64,000 nucleotides of DNA. It comes from Cladophialophora immunda. Taxonomy: Eukaryota > Ascomycota > Eurotiomycetes > Chaetothyriales > Herpotrichiellaceae. Numbering within the stretch: position 1 is the stretch's first letter; every line of letters begins with the position of its first letter. The stretch covers positions 2,356,001-2,420,000 of the forward strand of contig NW_015622547.1 in assembly GCF_000835495.1 (NCBI RefSeq), read 5' to 3'. Position numbers and translations under genes: made by a program. Positions 48,224-60,342 of the stretch are shown piece by piece. Below the pieces are notes generated by a model. That model searched no databases. It worked only from the letters and a program-made list of their open reading frames with translations, and was not told the DNA's origin.

Positions 48224-50451
48224 GCAAGGTAAACAGCGAGCGACGACAAGGTGCGTATGTCGTGTCTGCCTCGGCGGGTGATTTTGTTATATCATGGACT
48301 TTTCACGATTTGATACTTTGATACTTTGCAGCCAGGATAGACCTTCGATTAATTGATTAATTAATGATCGCTACCCATCAAATCCACGAGGCTTACAGGG
48401 GCGCCATAAAGGGCGCCGTTCGGGCTTCAAAGACCCACCGCCACGCTCCCGTTTCTCCCATTTCTCCCCTATCTTAGTCTGACTCCTCCCTAGTAGTCGT
48501 CGAGGTGCCTGAGAAAACTTGCTCACCCTCCTCTGTTTTACCTGGACAAGAGTCCTCTCTCTCCACCTTTCTCTGGGCGAGGACAGAATGATAGAACAGC
48601 AATTGCTACGGTCATGCTACCCATATGGTCGGGCTCCAGGTGGTCTGACTCCTTTTGTCATAAATTCCGGGCCACCACGATTGGACACCATTCAGTCTCC
48701 CTGGAATTCGGGTTTCCTGTGGTGACAAGTTGATTATATTTAGTGTCACAACAAGGTCCTTGAATACTTTCAGTGCCTGATCATGAAACTGTAGGAGGGT
48801 TTCTGAATGAGCTCGTCGACGACGGGTCCGGCGGAGGGATAACGCTGTCTGAGCAATGGTTCCAGCAATGGGAACTGATGGTGGTAAGACTGCGTGTTTT
48901 GCGCTTGAGACCCCGTCATCTCTTCCGGAGGACATACCCTTCAGTTGACGATATGAAATTGACTGTGCTCCTTGGGGATTAATATCTGCCACCAAGGGGA
49001 GGGAGAAAAATGGGAATCAACGGAAAAACTAAAATCCGATGTGTTCCCTTTTGGGTAAGCCACTCATCCTCGACTTCCTCTCCGCCTTGGCGCCGCCGTG
49101 CCAAGGCCGACTATACCACATCTGCAACTGACACGTTCCGCCTCTTCAGCTGGACGACCTGCGAAAAAGTATTCCGCCGCCCGCGCTTATGATAGGGCTG
49201 GCAAAGTTCTAGAACCGCAGAGCCTTCTGTCCTCGGCTACTTTTCCTTCTCCATGAAGATGAAAGGCCACCCAGAGCGGCCCATGATTCAAGTCCTTTCA
49301 GATTGATGAATCGACAGGACTGACACCCTCTGCACTGGCCAGAGCATCCTGGAAGCGAATACGAGAGAAGACTCCTTTCACTGGCCCTCTCTACTCCCTC
49401 TTCCGTGAATTCCTTCAGCTGAGGAGCCAGCTATCGTATCCTGTTCCAACATCAGACTCCCACTATCCACATGGCCATACTCGAACTCTACCCTACTGGA
49501 CAAAACGGACACCACTGTCTCTAGCACATGACCGAGCGGCCCAGGCAGCTCCCCCAACCATGTGAGAGCCTGCCTCGTGTCGTCGGCCGTCTCGCTTCTT
49601 AGGTTGAGGCTCTGGTGCTGCTAGTTGAGTCAGCCCTACAGGGCGGATAGCACCACGCAGCACTGCCATGACACAATTCTTAGCTCTCACAAGCAATTTG
49701 CTTGGTAAGGCTTGTCGATAAAATGCTCTATTCGCTTGGGGGGAAGCTTGGACTTGTATGAATCAGACAAGGGAGCTGCTCTACCACTACCTTGGCCTTT
49801 GGGGAATGAACCGCTCAATTGTGCCTCACAGAGAAGTGATCGAAGCCAGTTACTGTGGGAGTCGCAGAGACGATAAGGCAGCAAAAGTGGTCAATGGACT
49901 CGCTTGTGAAAATACAGCGCCCTCAAGCTGCGCCGTCAAGGTTCAAGCAGGCAAACGCACCACCCTCAGCAGCCAGCTGCTGATAGGCGACACCTGCCGC
50001 TGTTTTACGAAAGTGCAAAAGTATGTTCCCAGCGATGCCTATTCAGTCGTGGACTTTTGTCACGCCTCCTTGCCTCGATGCACCCAGCGCTCAAAGTCAT
50101 TTCAATGAACCAGAGCTAGGCCCTATCGTCCCTTCATGTTTGGCTTTGCACCAGCAAGATTCCAAGCATCCAGTCCTGTTTTCATTCTTGGGTGCCGCCG
50201 AAGCCGGCGAGAGGAGGCGCTATGCAAAGTTCTGTGTCTATACCTGCCGGAAGTGGAGTCGGTCGATTCTGTTGCAGCGGCTGAAGTTTGTCCGTTCTAC
50301 CACCCTGCTCAGGATGCCGCCTCCTCGAGGCAGAGGTGGAAAATAGATATATAGCTCGCCCGTGCACTGCACTCGTCCTCGTCTGAGCGTTTCATCTCTT
50401 CTACCAAGTATATTCTCTGGTTCTCGAAGCTGCTCGTTGTCAGACAACAAG
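48224..50451. other. Long divergent intergenic region
   Basis: 2.2 kb between the multicopper oxidase and a secreted-protein gene. Open frames (e.g. 49758-50108) show no domain. An AT-rich, partly palindromic stretch with TTAATTGATTAATTAAT lies near 48350, about 120 nt upstream of the oxidase ATG. Confidence 0.45.
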
Positions 50452-51354
50452 ATGACTTACTCGATGAAACATGTACTCCTCGCCGGCCTCACTCTTGTTA
50501 CGGCAGTGTTGGGTCAGGACTGTGGCAGTAAGACACCCTGTTCTTCGGATTGGACCCAGTCGACCACCACTGACGGGTTTAGGATTCACCGTTTTCACCG
50601 ATAGGGGAGCGAGTTCAAACTCATACAATTGCGATGCATTCATTGATGACGCCATGATGCCGTACCTTGCCTGGTATAATGGCACTACCACCGTAAGGAC
50701 TCCGTCACTGTCGAAAAGAGCGTCCCACTCGAGCTGGATCGTCGTCGTACATTTGTCGAGACACAAACTGACAGCCATCGACAGCTCACCCTGACCGGCG
50801 GACCGGCCTCTGAATGCCCCGACAAAACCTGGCAACCGCTGAATAACTCCTTGCTCATTGGTGGCATGACTGTTCCTGGAAATGCCACGCTTGACCGGAC
50901 CAAGTATGACAACAACACCTTCTACTTTGTCATGCCCGAGCAGTCGAACGACAACATCAGCGTGGTCTTCCAATCATCGTCAGACGAATGGTACAGCGAA
51001 CCCCAAGGCTGGCAGATCAACGCGACCAAAGCTGGGGATGGGTACGACATCGCCGGAACCTGGATTGGGACAAGGCCAGACAACAACTACCTCGACTTCC
51101 CTGGCGTCCCCGGTGACGATTGTTGGGACAGCGGGCCGATCTGGCTGGGACAGTACGGTTACTTTGACGAGTACAAATGGACGCTTGTGGGATACGTGTC
51201 TCCCACGGCCGCCAATCTGAGTGTCGTCATGACCGAGACTGACGACGACGGAGAGGTGTGGCACATATACACCAATTTCACCGGCAAGGCGGGACCCAAG
51301 GGCCCAAAACTGGTGACCATCGGGGCTGCGCCGACGACGGATGCTCATGCTTAA
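50452..51354 (+). CDS. Secreted protein of unknown function
   Basis: Exons 50452-50527, 50583-50692 and 50785-51354 give 251 aa. A signal peptide (MKHVLLAGLTLVTAVLGQ) is followed by FTVFTDRGASSNSYNCDAF, AWYNGTTT, then GGMTVPGNATLDRTKYDNN and a Trp/Gly/Asp-rich C-terminal half (GTWIGTRPDNNYLDFPG, DDCWDSGPIWLGQYGYFD). Five or more N-glycosylation sequons support export. No family is recognised. Intron 2 (92 nt) has GTAAGG/CAG ends and a CTGAC branch point; its sequence is also open in another frame, so a one-base frameshift reading is possible but needs more assumptions. Without splicing the gene looks broken into three frames. Confidence 0.75.
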
Positions 51355-52754
51355 TGACTGATCTGGAGCCAGCTGGCCCCTCCGGTTGCCTTCGCTCGTT
51401 TCTGGCAGAGTCGCCGATCTGGACTTAATTTTCCAGTAAGAGTAGTCTTTGCTCCTGGGGAATATCATCCATAAGCTGCACTGAGACGAAACGCGCTCTA
51501 CCATCTTGTAATCTCTGAAGACCAGCGGACGTCAATCCTGCTAGCCTTCTTTGTGCGAGGCCCTCTTTGGAGCTTCTTGACAATTTTTTTCCAGCTCGCA
51601 TTTGATAATTGTCATTCTTGATAGTAGTCAATTACCCAAGACTACCCCCCACGCTACCATGCTACCATGCCCACTACCAGACCTGGGATTTTTTTCTCAA
51701 CCTCGTCGTCGGTCCGGGCTTTATTGTCTTCTCGCGCGAAGGAGGCTCGGCCGACTGAGCTTGGCATTTTTGCCACAAGGGGTAATCAGGAACCCGCTTT
51801 TTCGGTAGGGATTCGCTATATCCCTGATCGAGACGCTGGGTTAGAGGAAGAATGTCAGAGAAACCCCCAATGGCAAAGCGAGGGCAGCGGGATGGTCTCC
51901 CAGCTCTGTCCACCCAGCCCCTCGTATAACAGCTGAGCATATTCCTTCCAAGCTAGCACCAGCGCTGACCTTGTCTACCTCGTCGTCGCTGTCTACTCTC
52001 CCACCTGTCTTAGGGTCTCGAGGCTCACAGCCTTAGGCGATTGTCGAGGAATCCCAATCAGTCTTAGCTACAGAAGCTGGTGAACAGATTCGGTTCTTCT
52101 AGGTCTTGCACGGGTACAGATTTTGGCAAAGGACCCTCATCTGGTTGTCACTACGGGTCTCTCATTGGCTGGGTTGAACTCTACGCCATCTGCATCTGTG
52201 CAATGGAAACCAGGAGGGATCGATCTTGATGTCTCAATCGGCAGGCAGCTTGCCAGGGCAAGCAAGCCTGCCAAGAGCATACACGCGGCTTCCAGTTAAT
52301 CATGGCGGAATGAGGCACGCGACCACCCAATGGCAAGGCAGATTCCCCGTTGGCAGATGTCTCCCTTGAACGATCCTCGAGTCCTCATATCCCCAGCCCC
52401 AGCGTGCTGTGCATGATCAGTCTAGCTTTAGAATGCGTGTCAACCAGTTGTCATCAAGGGGGATCGACAATTTCCGGCGGGTCGACACTGGCCTGTTAGA
52501 CCAGCCCCGACCATATGATCCCTCTCGCCCTCCCATTCTCCGTCGGTCTTCAACACTCTGATCTCAAGTTCGATCCCTTCAAGAAGTTCTAAGCTCTCTC
52601 TTGGCTTCGAAATCTCCTCGCCCAGCACCACCGCAAATCTCCCTACGACGGCATTGTGACTCAAATTAAACGAGCCCCAGAGAATCCTAGCAGCAAAGCT
52701 GTGGGTGTAGATGGTATGTGCCGGTTTGGCCTTTAGACTTGCTATCTTTCAACG
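51355..52754. other. Intergenic region
   Basis: 1.4 kb with only short frames and no motif; promoter of the PAP2 gene at its end. Confidence 0.5.
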
Positions 52755-53930
52755 ATGGCAGCAACCTTCGCCATTCGACTCCTTTTTTCCTATCTCTTTG
52801 ACTGGGCCGTTGTTGCGTGAGTCTCTCTTCTCCCCCCGCGAAACCCATGGAAGCTCTTGTCTAATACCAGTGGCCGTCTGAATAGCATCTTTGCAGCTGC
52901 CGGGGGTGTCTTGAACTATATCAGCGGCTATCACAGACCCTTTTCGCTTACTGACGCTGCGATCGCCTACCCGAACAAGCCAGATATTGTATCGATACCC
53001 GTCGTCTTTGTCGTCGCCTTACTTGCACCGGCAGGCATCATTGCGGTCGTGAATTTCGGTGGACTAGCTTTCAAGAGCAATCCAAATCGTACAGGAAAAG
53101 ATGGATGGCGCAAGGTAGTGTGGGAAGTGCATGTCGGCTGGCTGGGTCTCTGTGCGGCCCTGGCCACGACGCTTTTCGTGACTGCTGGATTGAAAGACAT
53201 GGTTGGGAAACCTCGACCAAATCTCCTAGCACGTTGTGCTCCCGACTTGTCGAGCATATCTCAATATATCGTGGGTGGATTTGGAAACTCGCTCAACTCG
53301 GAAGCCGAGTCGCTCGTCTCCTCCGGCATTTGCAGACAATCCGATAAACGCCTCCTTGACGACGGCTTCGCAGCCTTCCCTTCGGGACATTCCTCCTTCT
53401 CCTCCGCCGGCATGGTTTACCTCAGCCTATGGCTCTACGCCCGCTTCTCGAGTGGAATACCTTCCCCTGATATTACGCCGCAGCGAGGTCTACGAGAAAG
53501 TGACAGCTGGGGTACAGTCGCTTGGGCGAAGCAAAAGCAAGCAGCACCGTCTCTCTGGCGAATTGCCGTCACACTTGCACCCATTTTCGCGGCGCTTTTC
53601 ATCTGTGCTAGCAGATACGCAGATTTCCACCACGCGGGATTCGACATCATTAGTGGAGCCGTCATAGGGACAGTTATCGGATGGGCCAGCTTCCGGTTAT
53701 ACCACCTTCCTGCTCGGCGAGGATACGGACCATTCCCCTGGCGTTCTAGAGAGAAGCTCAAGGGTCATGGTATCCCAGAAAATGAGCCACCCCAAGATGA
53801 AGAGCGTGGACCAAACTCCGACTATGAATTACGTTATCTACCAGCAGCGGCTCCAGAACGAGTATACACTGGTGGTTCAGGAGAACCTATCCTGGCGCCT
53901 CCCAACACGGAACCGCCCAAAACCCGTTGA
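52755..53930 (+). CDS. PAP2-family lipid phosphate phosphatase
   Basis: Dephosphorylates phosphatidate or related lipids, or diacylglycerol pyrophosphate as in fungal Dpp1/Lpp1. Exons 52755-52816 and 52886-53930 give 368 aa. The short first exon encodes the start of TM1 (FAIRLLFSYLFDWAVVA) and joins IFAAAGGVLNYISGYHRPFSL. The three catalytic motifs are present: KDMVGKPRP, PSGHSS and SRYADFHHAGFD. About six transmembrane segments. An alternative acceptor at 52870 would add five residues (GRLNS); the 52885 acceptor is preferred because it gives a continuous helix. The C-terminus is acidic and Pro rich. Membrane-embedded, probably vacuole or endoplasmic reticulum. Confidence 0.92.
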
Positions 53931-55353
53931 GGTCAGCAAGATTCCTCGGTCGTCTTGCCGCTGTTTCTTGTCACACGGCACTTGTACCGGTGGATTCTTT
54001 TGAGAAGGCGGAAAAACAAGCTATACAGACCAATCTAGGGTGTCAGGCAAGAGTCAAGGGCAAAGGAAGGACGCCGAAGAACTGGAATGCATAAACATTG
54101 GAGGCCAGAATGGGGGTGCACCTGGTGAGGATCGCGGAGAAATGTGAGGAAGAAAATTTGGAGCCGATTCTGGCAGCCGCAGAGAATGATAGACGTGTAT
54201 GAAGACATTCAAATGCCACGAGCGAAAGACCACAATTCTCAAGAATATCATCACTTTGGAACCACAAGCCTCGAGGGTTAGCTAGATATCTGGTCAAACC
54301 AAGCGCGAGAGCATTGTATAACAAAAACTCTCCCTCTGGCAGAACGGTGCCTGGTTCTACGGATTCTTCCCTAACGCTCTCAGGGGCGTTGCAACAATGA
54401 TGGTAGTAGTATAGCAGTCAGGATAGTGCTCGTTCCCTGCCATTCGGCAAAACGATGGAATATCTCGCCAATCATAGGCGAATACTACGCACTATAGTAG
54501 ATAAAGGTCTCTGTCAGTCGTGACAATAGCAATGTCGGTGTGTCCTCTTTCACCGCCCGAGCAAGGATTAGTCGTAGCCATCAAGCTTTGTACGAGGTAC
54601 CTCTCCCACTCCATCAGGTTGGTCCTATCAGTCCATCGCACCTAGTCCACCGCGACATATTCTGAGGCTGCGGAAACGGCGTCGAACAGTTGTTTGGGTC
54701 TTTGCACACACCTAACCTCCCATTCTGTAGGTGGCCTCGTTACCATCACTTGAGGGACCGGTGGATCTTCAAGTCCACATAGTAATGATGCCTCGAAAAC
54801 ACAGTCACGAGTAAACAATCCCACCGTCGATTCTAGCCACTAGCCGAGAAATCTGAGGACGGAGATTAACCGCCAGCCAAGCCAGATGCTGACGCGGCGA
54901 CCCTTACTGTCACGACGGGTTCGTGCGGCTTTACCTAGGGATGCGACTTGCCAAATGAGGCGAAGGCTGCAGCATTGCTTTGCTCGATCGAGGGTACATT
55001 GGCCGCAGATTCCACCCACATTATGATTCGGAATTTTGTGCTAACGTGGCCCAAAGTGCTGCGCCTTCCCAGCTATTCCCCTTTTCCCATGATCTGACCT
55101 CCTGCGCACGCGGTTTCGACTGGTTGGTTAATGATGTAGTAAATTACCCCTTGGGACCTTAGGAGCTAATGATCTATCGCGCGGCTTAGGGGAAGGGAAA
55201 GACAAAAGCTTAGGATTTCTTGTTATAATCAAAGACCGGAGGGGGCGGTTGAGAGAGGTGACCACCGAGGACTTCCTTTTTTTTTTGCGAGGAAAGGCTG
55301 CTCTAGAACGAGAAAAGCTGGATGGCTGCTCGGTTCTCTAACATCAGACAGAC
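53931..55353. other. Intergenic region
   Basis: 1.4 kb without supported genes; a T10-type run lies near 55278, close to the mannosyltransferase start. Confidence 0.5.
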
Positions 55354-56911
55354 ATGCATTGGCGAAAGAGGTTTTCGACTTGTCTGGTTTCCGTCCTGAT
55401 ATGTGTTACCTTGCTGCTGTACCTCTATCGAGGGTTTCTTCTGAGCTCGGGGGACATTCTCATCAGGGCGTTGCACATACGTAAGGCTGCCCCTGTTCCC
55501 TCACGTCGTCCAGCCGCTCGTCAAGCTTTGGCATTCGGTTTCTAACGTCTCTACCTGTTTTGTACAGCGATGAATGAGCCCGCTACAAAGACGCCGCTCT
55601 TGCACGTTTCAAACCTGGGCAACCAGTCATCCCCACGAAATGATTCCGCCATCATCGCCCTCGTGCGGACCGAGGAGCTGGAGGGGATGATCTACTCCAT
55701 GCGCCAGATGGAGGAAAACTTCAACGCCAAGTTTGGATATCCCTGGATTTTCTTCAACGACCAGCCCTTCACCGAAGAGTTCAAGCGCCGGACTCGATTG
55801 GAAACACGAGCGCCATGTCTTTACGGTATGGGATCCCCCTCCCGGCTTGATATCCAGGCCTGATTGAGGCGCTCGCGAAGGGATTCTCATGAGCGTCACC
55901 CCCCAACAGAGCAGATCCCGTCCGAGCATTGGGATATACCCGGCTCCGTGGACGCGGACAAATTGACCAAACACATCCTCGACATGAAATCGCGTGGCGT
56001 CAAGCACGCGTCGGACCTGAGCTATCACCAAATGTGCCGCTGGTACTCGGGCTTCTTCTACAAACACCCTGCCCTCGCGCACGTTCGGTACTACTGGCGG
56101 GTTGAACCCTGGATCAAGTAAATAAGTGTTTTCGATCTTTCATGAGAAAAAAAAACTCCCACCAGTGCCCACTCGAGCCTGATTGACTGACCTCTGCAGG
56201 CTCTTTTGCCCCATCGAGTACGACGTCTTCCAATACCTGTCGGACAACGACAAGGTCTACGGCTTCACCATCAACATCTACGACGACCCGCACACTCTGC
56301 CCTCGCTGTGGCCCGAAACACTCGACTTCATCGCGCAGAACCCGCACCACCTCGGCCGGCGCAACGCGTGGAAATGGCTGACCGACAGCACGCACAGGCC
56401 CGAGGTCAACCGGCGGGCCAACGGCTTCAGCACATGCCACTTCTGGAGCAATTTCGAGATTGCCGACCTCGACTTCTGGCGGGGGGATGCGTACGACTCG
56501 TACTTCCGCCATCTGGACCGCGCCAACGGGTTCTTCTACGAGCGCTGGGGGGACGCGCCCGTGCACAGCATCGGCGTGGGGTTGTTCGAGAACATCTCCC
56601 GGATTCACTGGTTTGGCATCCCCCTCCTTTCTGTGTCTGATGCGCTCTCTCTCTCCGCGTCCCGCATGGGTTTTCTTGTAGACTGATTCTGTCTGTTCCC
56701 GGTCAGGTTTCGAGACATCGGCTACCAACATACCGTCTACGCCAACTGCCCGGACTCAGACCGGTGCAACGGCTGCGAACCCAACAAGTTCGCCCCCGTC
56801 GCTTTCTGGCTGAATCAAGAGGACTGCCGGGTCAACTGGCTCGACCAGGTCTGCCAGGACAGTGCCATGGAACACGGCTATCTGTGTCCAGAACGGAAGA
56901 GAGATCAGTGA
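55354..56911 (+). CDS. GT15 alpha-1,2-mannosyltransferase (Kre2/Mnt1/Ktr type)
   Basis: Golgi enzyme adding alpha-1,2-mannose to O- and N-linked glycans of wall proteins. Exons 55354-55480, 55568-55825, 55910-56117, 56200-56610 and 56707-56911 give 402 aa, the usual size. Type II topology: a short basic N-terminus (MHWRKRF), one membrane anchor (LVSVLICVTLLLYLY), a stem, then the lumenal domain. Family landmarks: NDSAIIALVRTEEL, GYPWIFFNDQPFTEEF, YHQMCRWYSGFFYKHP, YYWRVEPWIK, FWSNFEIADLDFWR, DAPVHSIGVGLF, and a Cys-rich end (ANCPDSDRCNGC). The Trp at exon 4/5 (IHWFRDIGY) is split by the intron, confirming the junction. All four introns are needed; the unspliced frames look like separate small genes. 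Confidence 0.94.
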
Positions 56912-57566
56912 CGAGAGAGACTCCCTGCCTACATGGGTTTTGGGGGGGGGGGGGGCAGTCGAGGACGTGCTCTGTATGGAAGGCGGTGTTAAGAGTGGAA
57001 ATTGTCCAGCAGGGTCTCGGATAAAACTCTGGCCGTTCCGCGGGGCTTGGCGTTCTGCCAGTCGCTGCTTTCAATCATCTGCTTCCATCGCAGCGCCGGC
57101 GACTTCATCTCCCACCTCATATCCTTACTTGCTTTCATCTCGAGGACAGGACTGTTCGCACTTCATGGAGAGCCTCTGATGTCCTCTGCGGAACCATGAT
57201 AGCTTCCTATGCTCTGCGCAAGACCCTCACTCGAGGTCATGGAATCCGTCTACATTCCCTCTGTTGTCCGGGTCTACAGGACAACAGCCCACATTCCACA
57301 TTGCGCTCGGCCGCGATCAGCAAATGTTTACGTGCATTGCACATCTTTATAGCCCGGGACCTGCTTCGTGCTTCTCTTTTCCCGCCATCTACCGTGCCTT
57401 TCTTTGTGTCGGATCTTGATTCTGTTTCTTTGTTGCTAAGAGCCCAGTCGACCCCCCTTACCCTCGTTTGCGTAACCTTTGTCACTCTGTTCTTCTTTTG
57501 AACCATTCTATCCAGTGCAGAAGGATCTCTTTCCATTTCACGCAGGGATCTACATCGTTTGTCAAA
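56912..57566. other. Intergenic region
   Basis: 655 bp; a poly-G run lies at 56942-56955, just past the mannosyltransferase stop. No gene seen. Confidence 0.5.
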
Positions 57567-58416
57567 ATGCATCGTGCGATCATCAAGCTCCCATTTCTCC
57601 TCTCGGCTGTCGCCCTGGCCAGGCCTCAGACGCCGGCGGATACCAGCGCGTTGAGCGGGTTGCCGGCTTGTGCGGTGAGTCTTTACCAAAGAACCGAGAA
57701 TGTCAGAACGCCCCTTGAACTAACATGTCGTCATCTCAAAGCAAGATGCCGCCAACGCTGCTTTGGCCTCTTCGGGTTGTCCAGTGAACGACCAGAACTG
57801 CATCTGCGGCTCGCCCCCCTTCATCAGCGCCATCACCACTGCAGTCACGCAGACTTGCTCGCCAGCCGATGTTCAAGGTGAGTGACTCAAAAGAGGAACC
57901 CCCAAGTCCTGCCCTTGCGAGGAAAGAAAAGCAAAATGCTGATACTGCGATTCAGCGGCTCTGGTCTTCGGCCAGAACTTCTGCGGCGCCGCCCTCGGTG
58001 CTGGTGGAAGCTCCTCATCTAGCTCGGCCCCTGCCACCGATGCAGGAGACACAGCCAGCTCTTCCCCGACCTCCAGCCCCACTGACAGTAATGGCTCCGA
58101 TGGCGTCTCGACAACCACTGTTTCAGGGACATTGACTTCCATGACCAGCGTCGCCGATGCCTCGGACAGCATGACCACCTCTGCGGTGACCGTCTCGGAT
58201 TCCTACACCTCGAGCGCGATAGGTTCGGGCTCTGGCACCATGATGACGACTACCCAATGCACCACCACAACGACCATGATGACGACCGTGGCCTCCAGGC
58301 CAACGGGGGCGTACAACGCAACCTATACCGGTGGAGTTGGCGCGGCGATGAAGAATGGAGGCGCTGGTATGATTGCCGCCGTCATGGGTGTCGCGGGGGC
58401 GGTGGCTTTGTTGTGA
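57567..58416 (+). CDS. CFEM-domain, probably GPI-anchored cell-surface protein
   Basis: Exons 57567-57674, 57742-57877 and 57956-58416 give 234 aa. Signal peptide (LPFLLSAVALA), then a CFEM-type Cys module: LPACAQDAANAALASSGC, NDQNCICGSPPF, QTCSPADVQ, FGQNFCG. The remainder is Ser/Thr rich, as in heavily O-mannosylated wall proteins, and ends in a hydrophobic tail (GAGMIAAVMGVAGAVALL) expected of GPI addition. Only six cysteines are seen where canonical CFEM domains have eight. CFEM proteins can bind haem or act at host or surface contact. Both introns fall inside the module and restore it in frame. Confidence 0.88.
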
Positions 58417-58971
58417 GACTTGAACTCTCAAGGGATACGGCTGAGCCTATTGTGGAGGGTATGAAGAGCGAGGGTGGAATATCGAATGTTAGATGTGGGA
58501 GCAGGAGATGCGTCAATAATTACAGTGTAATATTTCATTTCTGGAAGGAGGAAAAACAGGAGGGTGGGCAGAAGGGGCAATTTGGTTAGCTGTACGGAGG
58601 ATATCCTTCTACATGCATGCACCCAGTTCCCGTGTAGTAGCTTGGCCTAGTGAGCCCCTATTTTGACCGATAATTATCCATCAGTGTTGTTATTCCGTAT
58701 TCAACAGCCTTTGCTAGCATCCCAAAATCCATGCGCCCAAGACTCTCTCGGTTGTCCAACCCCATGGCCAGCCCCAGGAGACCACCGACCGATCCAATCC
58801 ATTTCAGCGCTTGTTTTTGACTCGGCGTGGATCCAAGGGTGCTCGACCCAACCCAACTCGGTCCAAAGCGAGGTTTGATGTCGAGCTCAACGGCGAGTAA
58901 GCCAATGCACTTTTTCTCCCTTGAATTTGATAGGTAGGAACAGGGGTGTATGCAGGGTACCTTCCACGCCC
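58417..58971. other. Convergent intergenic region
   Basis: 555 bp between the CFEM gene and the next minus-strand gene; no gene seen. Confidence 0.5.
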
Positions 58972-60342
58972 TCAAGCCTCTTCCGAACCGCCAGCACCGT
59001 GAGGAGCTTGCGTCGCGTCACTCGTGTGCTCGCGGGATCCCACAGAGGCGCTGTCCGCATTCGCATTCGCATTCGGGTTCGAATCAGCAACCACATCGGC
59101 GCCGACGGCGGGACTGCGAAACTCCTGATTGAACCGGTCGACGTGGGCCTGGAGCACCTCGGCCCTGCGGGTGTCGGCGCGAGCCTTCCGGGCCTCGTCG
59201 TCGCGCTCGACCTCGCGGGCGGCCATGAAGATGCGCATGGCGTCGTAGGCCGGGGTCTCGTCGGCCGTGTCCTCCCAGAACATCTGGACCGAGTCCTCGG
59301 CGACGCGGCAGGCGAGGGCCAGCAGGCGGCGCTCGGCGGGGTTGAGGTGCCGGTGGCGGCGGTAGACGTCGCGCAGGAACGCGCGCGTCGCCGGCGTCAG
59401 CCCCAGGTAGTGGTCGCGCGCGGGCTCGAAGATGCTCCCGTACTCGCTGCGCAGCTGCTCCGCGATCCCGACCCGGAACACCGGCGCGGGCCCGTACTTG
59501 GCCACGTGGTGGAACAGGCGCTCGCGCGCCGCCGCGTCCTCGACGCTCAGGATCTTGTTCAGGTTTGCCAGCAGGCCCTTCGGCCACGTCTTGTTGTCCT
59601 CCCAGCTGAACTTGGTCGCGATCGGGTCCCACGGGAGCGTCGTCACGTACGGCACCGAGTCCGGGTCGACCGTGCGCAGCGGGTGGAACGGCGGCGCGTC
59701 CGAGTCCTCCGCCGCGGCGGTGGCAGGGTCGCGCATGCTTCGCGTCGAGGGGAAGGCGAGCCGGGCGTCGAACTTGGGCTTGTCGTCGTCCTCGGTGCCG
59801 TTGAGCATGAAGGCCTCGCCGTAGTGGGCCGGTCTCTTGGGCTGAGCCGCAGATGGCGATCGAGACGGCCGTGCGTCGTCGGTGGAGATGTCCTCGTCCT
59901 CCTGCCCTTCCTCCTTCCCCTCCTTCTCAAAGCACAGCTTCCCCTTCTCGTCCCCGAGCTTCAAGAACCTCTCGATCCCGACCTTGAGCCGGGCCATGGA
60001 GCCGTAGTGCTTGTACTCGTCGAAGAGCCCCTTCGTCTCGATGACAAGGGCCATCTGCGTGCTTCGCGGCTGCCGGGAGAGGACTGTCTCGGCCTCGAGC
60101 GTGAGGCTGTGTAGCTGAGACTGCAGGTATTCGAGGAGCTGTGCTTGTGCCCGTGCATGCTCGTCGTCGTCGTCGTCGTCGTCACCACGGGTTGTCGAAC
60201 GCTCGCCGGCCTTGGACTCGTCAGAGTCGCTTCCCTCATCGGGCGAGTGGTCGGACAGGTGGTCTTCATTGTCGCCGAGGCCGAGGCCGAGGTCATCGAC
60301 ATTTTCGTTGTCGTTGTCGTCATCGGTATCGTGAGCGTCCAT
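58972..60342 (-). CDS. Acidic hypothetical protein, possible degenerate homeodomain fold
   Basis: A single exon of 456 aa from the ATG at 60342; the longer frame upstream has no ATG. The N-terminus is strongly acidic (poly-Asp, coded by TCG repeats at 60161-60183), with SQLHSLTLEAETVL and KGLFDEYKHYGSMARLKVG as the first ordered part. The C-terminal half (PWDPIATKFSWEDNKTWP to the Asn-Ala run) is mainly helical and Arg rich. One segment, LTPATRAFLRDVYRRH through LLALACRVAEDSVQMFWED, has the helix spacing of a homeodomain, but the usual WF-x-N of helix 3 is FWED. This resemblance is weak. Coding GC is high and opposite-strand frames are long here, but only this frame has an ATG and sensible composition. 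Function unknown; nuclear location is a guess. Confidence 0.7.
   Translation of the reverse strand: MDAHDTDDDNDNENVDDLGLGLGDNEDHLSDHSPDEGSDSDESKAGERSTTRGDDDDDDDEHARAQAQLLEYLQSQLHSLTLEAETVLSRQPRSTQMALVIETKGLFDEYKHYGSMARLKVGIERFLKLGDEKGKLCFEKEGKEEGQEDEDISTDDARPSRSPSAAQPKRPAHYGEAFMLNGTEDDDKPKFDARLAFPSTRSMRDPATAAAEDSDAPPFHPLRTVDPDSVPYVTTLPWDPIATKFSWEDNKTWPKGLLANLNKILSVEDAAARERLFHHVAKYGPAPVFRVGIAEQLRSEYGSIFEPARDHYLGLTPATRAFLRDVYRRHRHLNPAERRLLALACRVAEDSVQMFWEDTADETPAYDAMRIFMAAREVERDDEARKARADTRRAEVLQAHVDRFNQEFRSPAVGADVVADSNPNANANADSASVGSREHTSDATQAPHGAGGSEEA
60161..60183. repeat. TCG trinucleotide run encoding poly-Asp
   Basis: Seven to eight TCG/GTC units; on the minus strand they read GAC and encode the Asp run of the 456-aa protein. 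Length may vary between strains. Confidence 0.85.

Noticed and set aside
49758..50108. Open plus frame of 116 codons upstream of the secreted orphan
   Set aside because: No motif, no signal peptide and no splice partners; probably chance.
59084..59632. Long frame inside the 456-aa gene, and the 397-codon plus frame opposite it
   Set aside because: GC-skew shadows rich in Arg, Gly, Val and Ala; the 456-aa frame alone has an ATG start and balanced composition.
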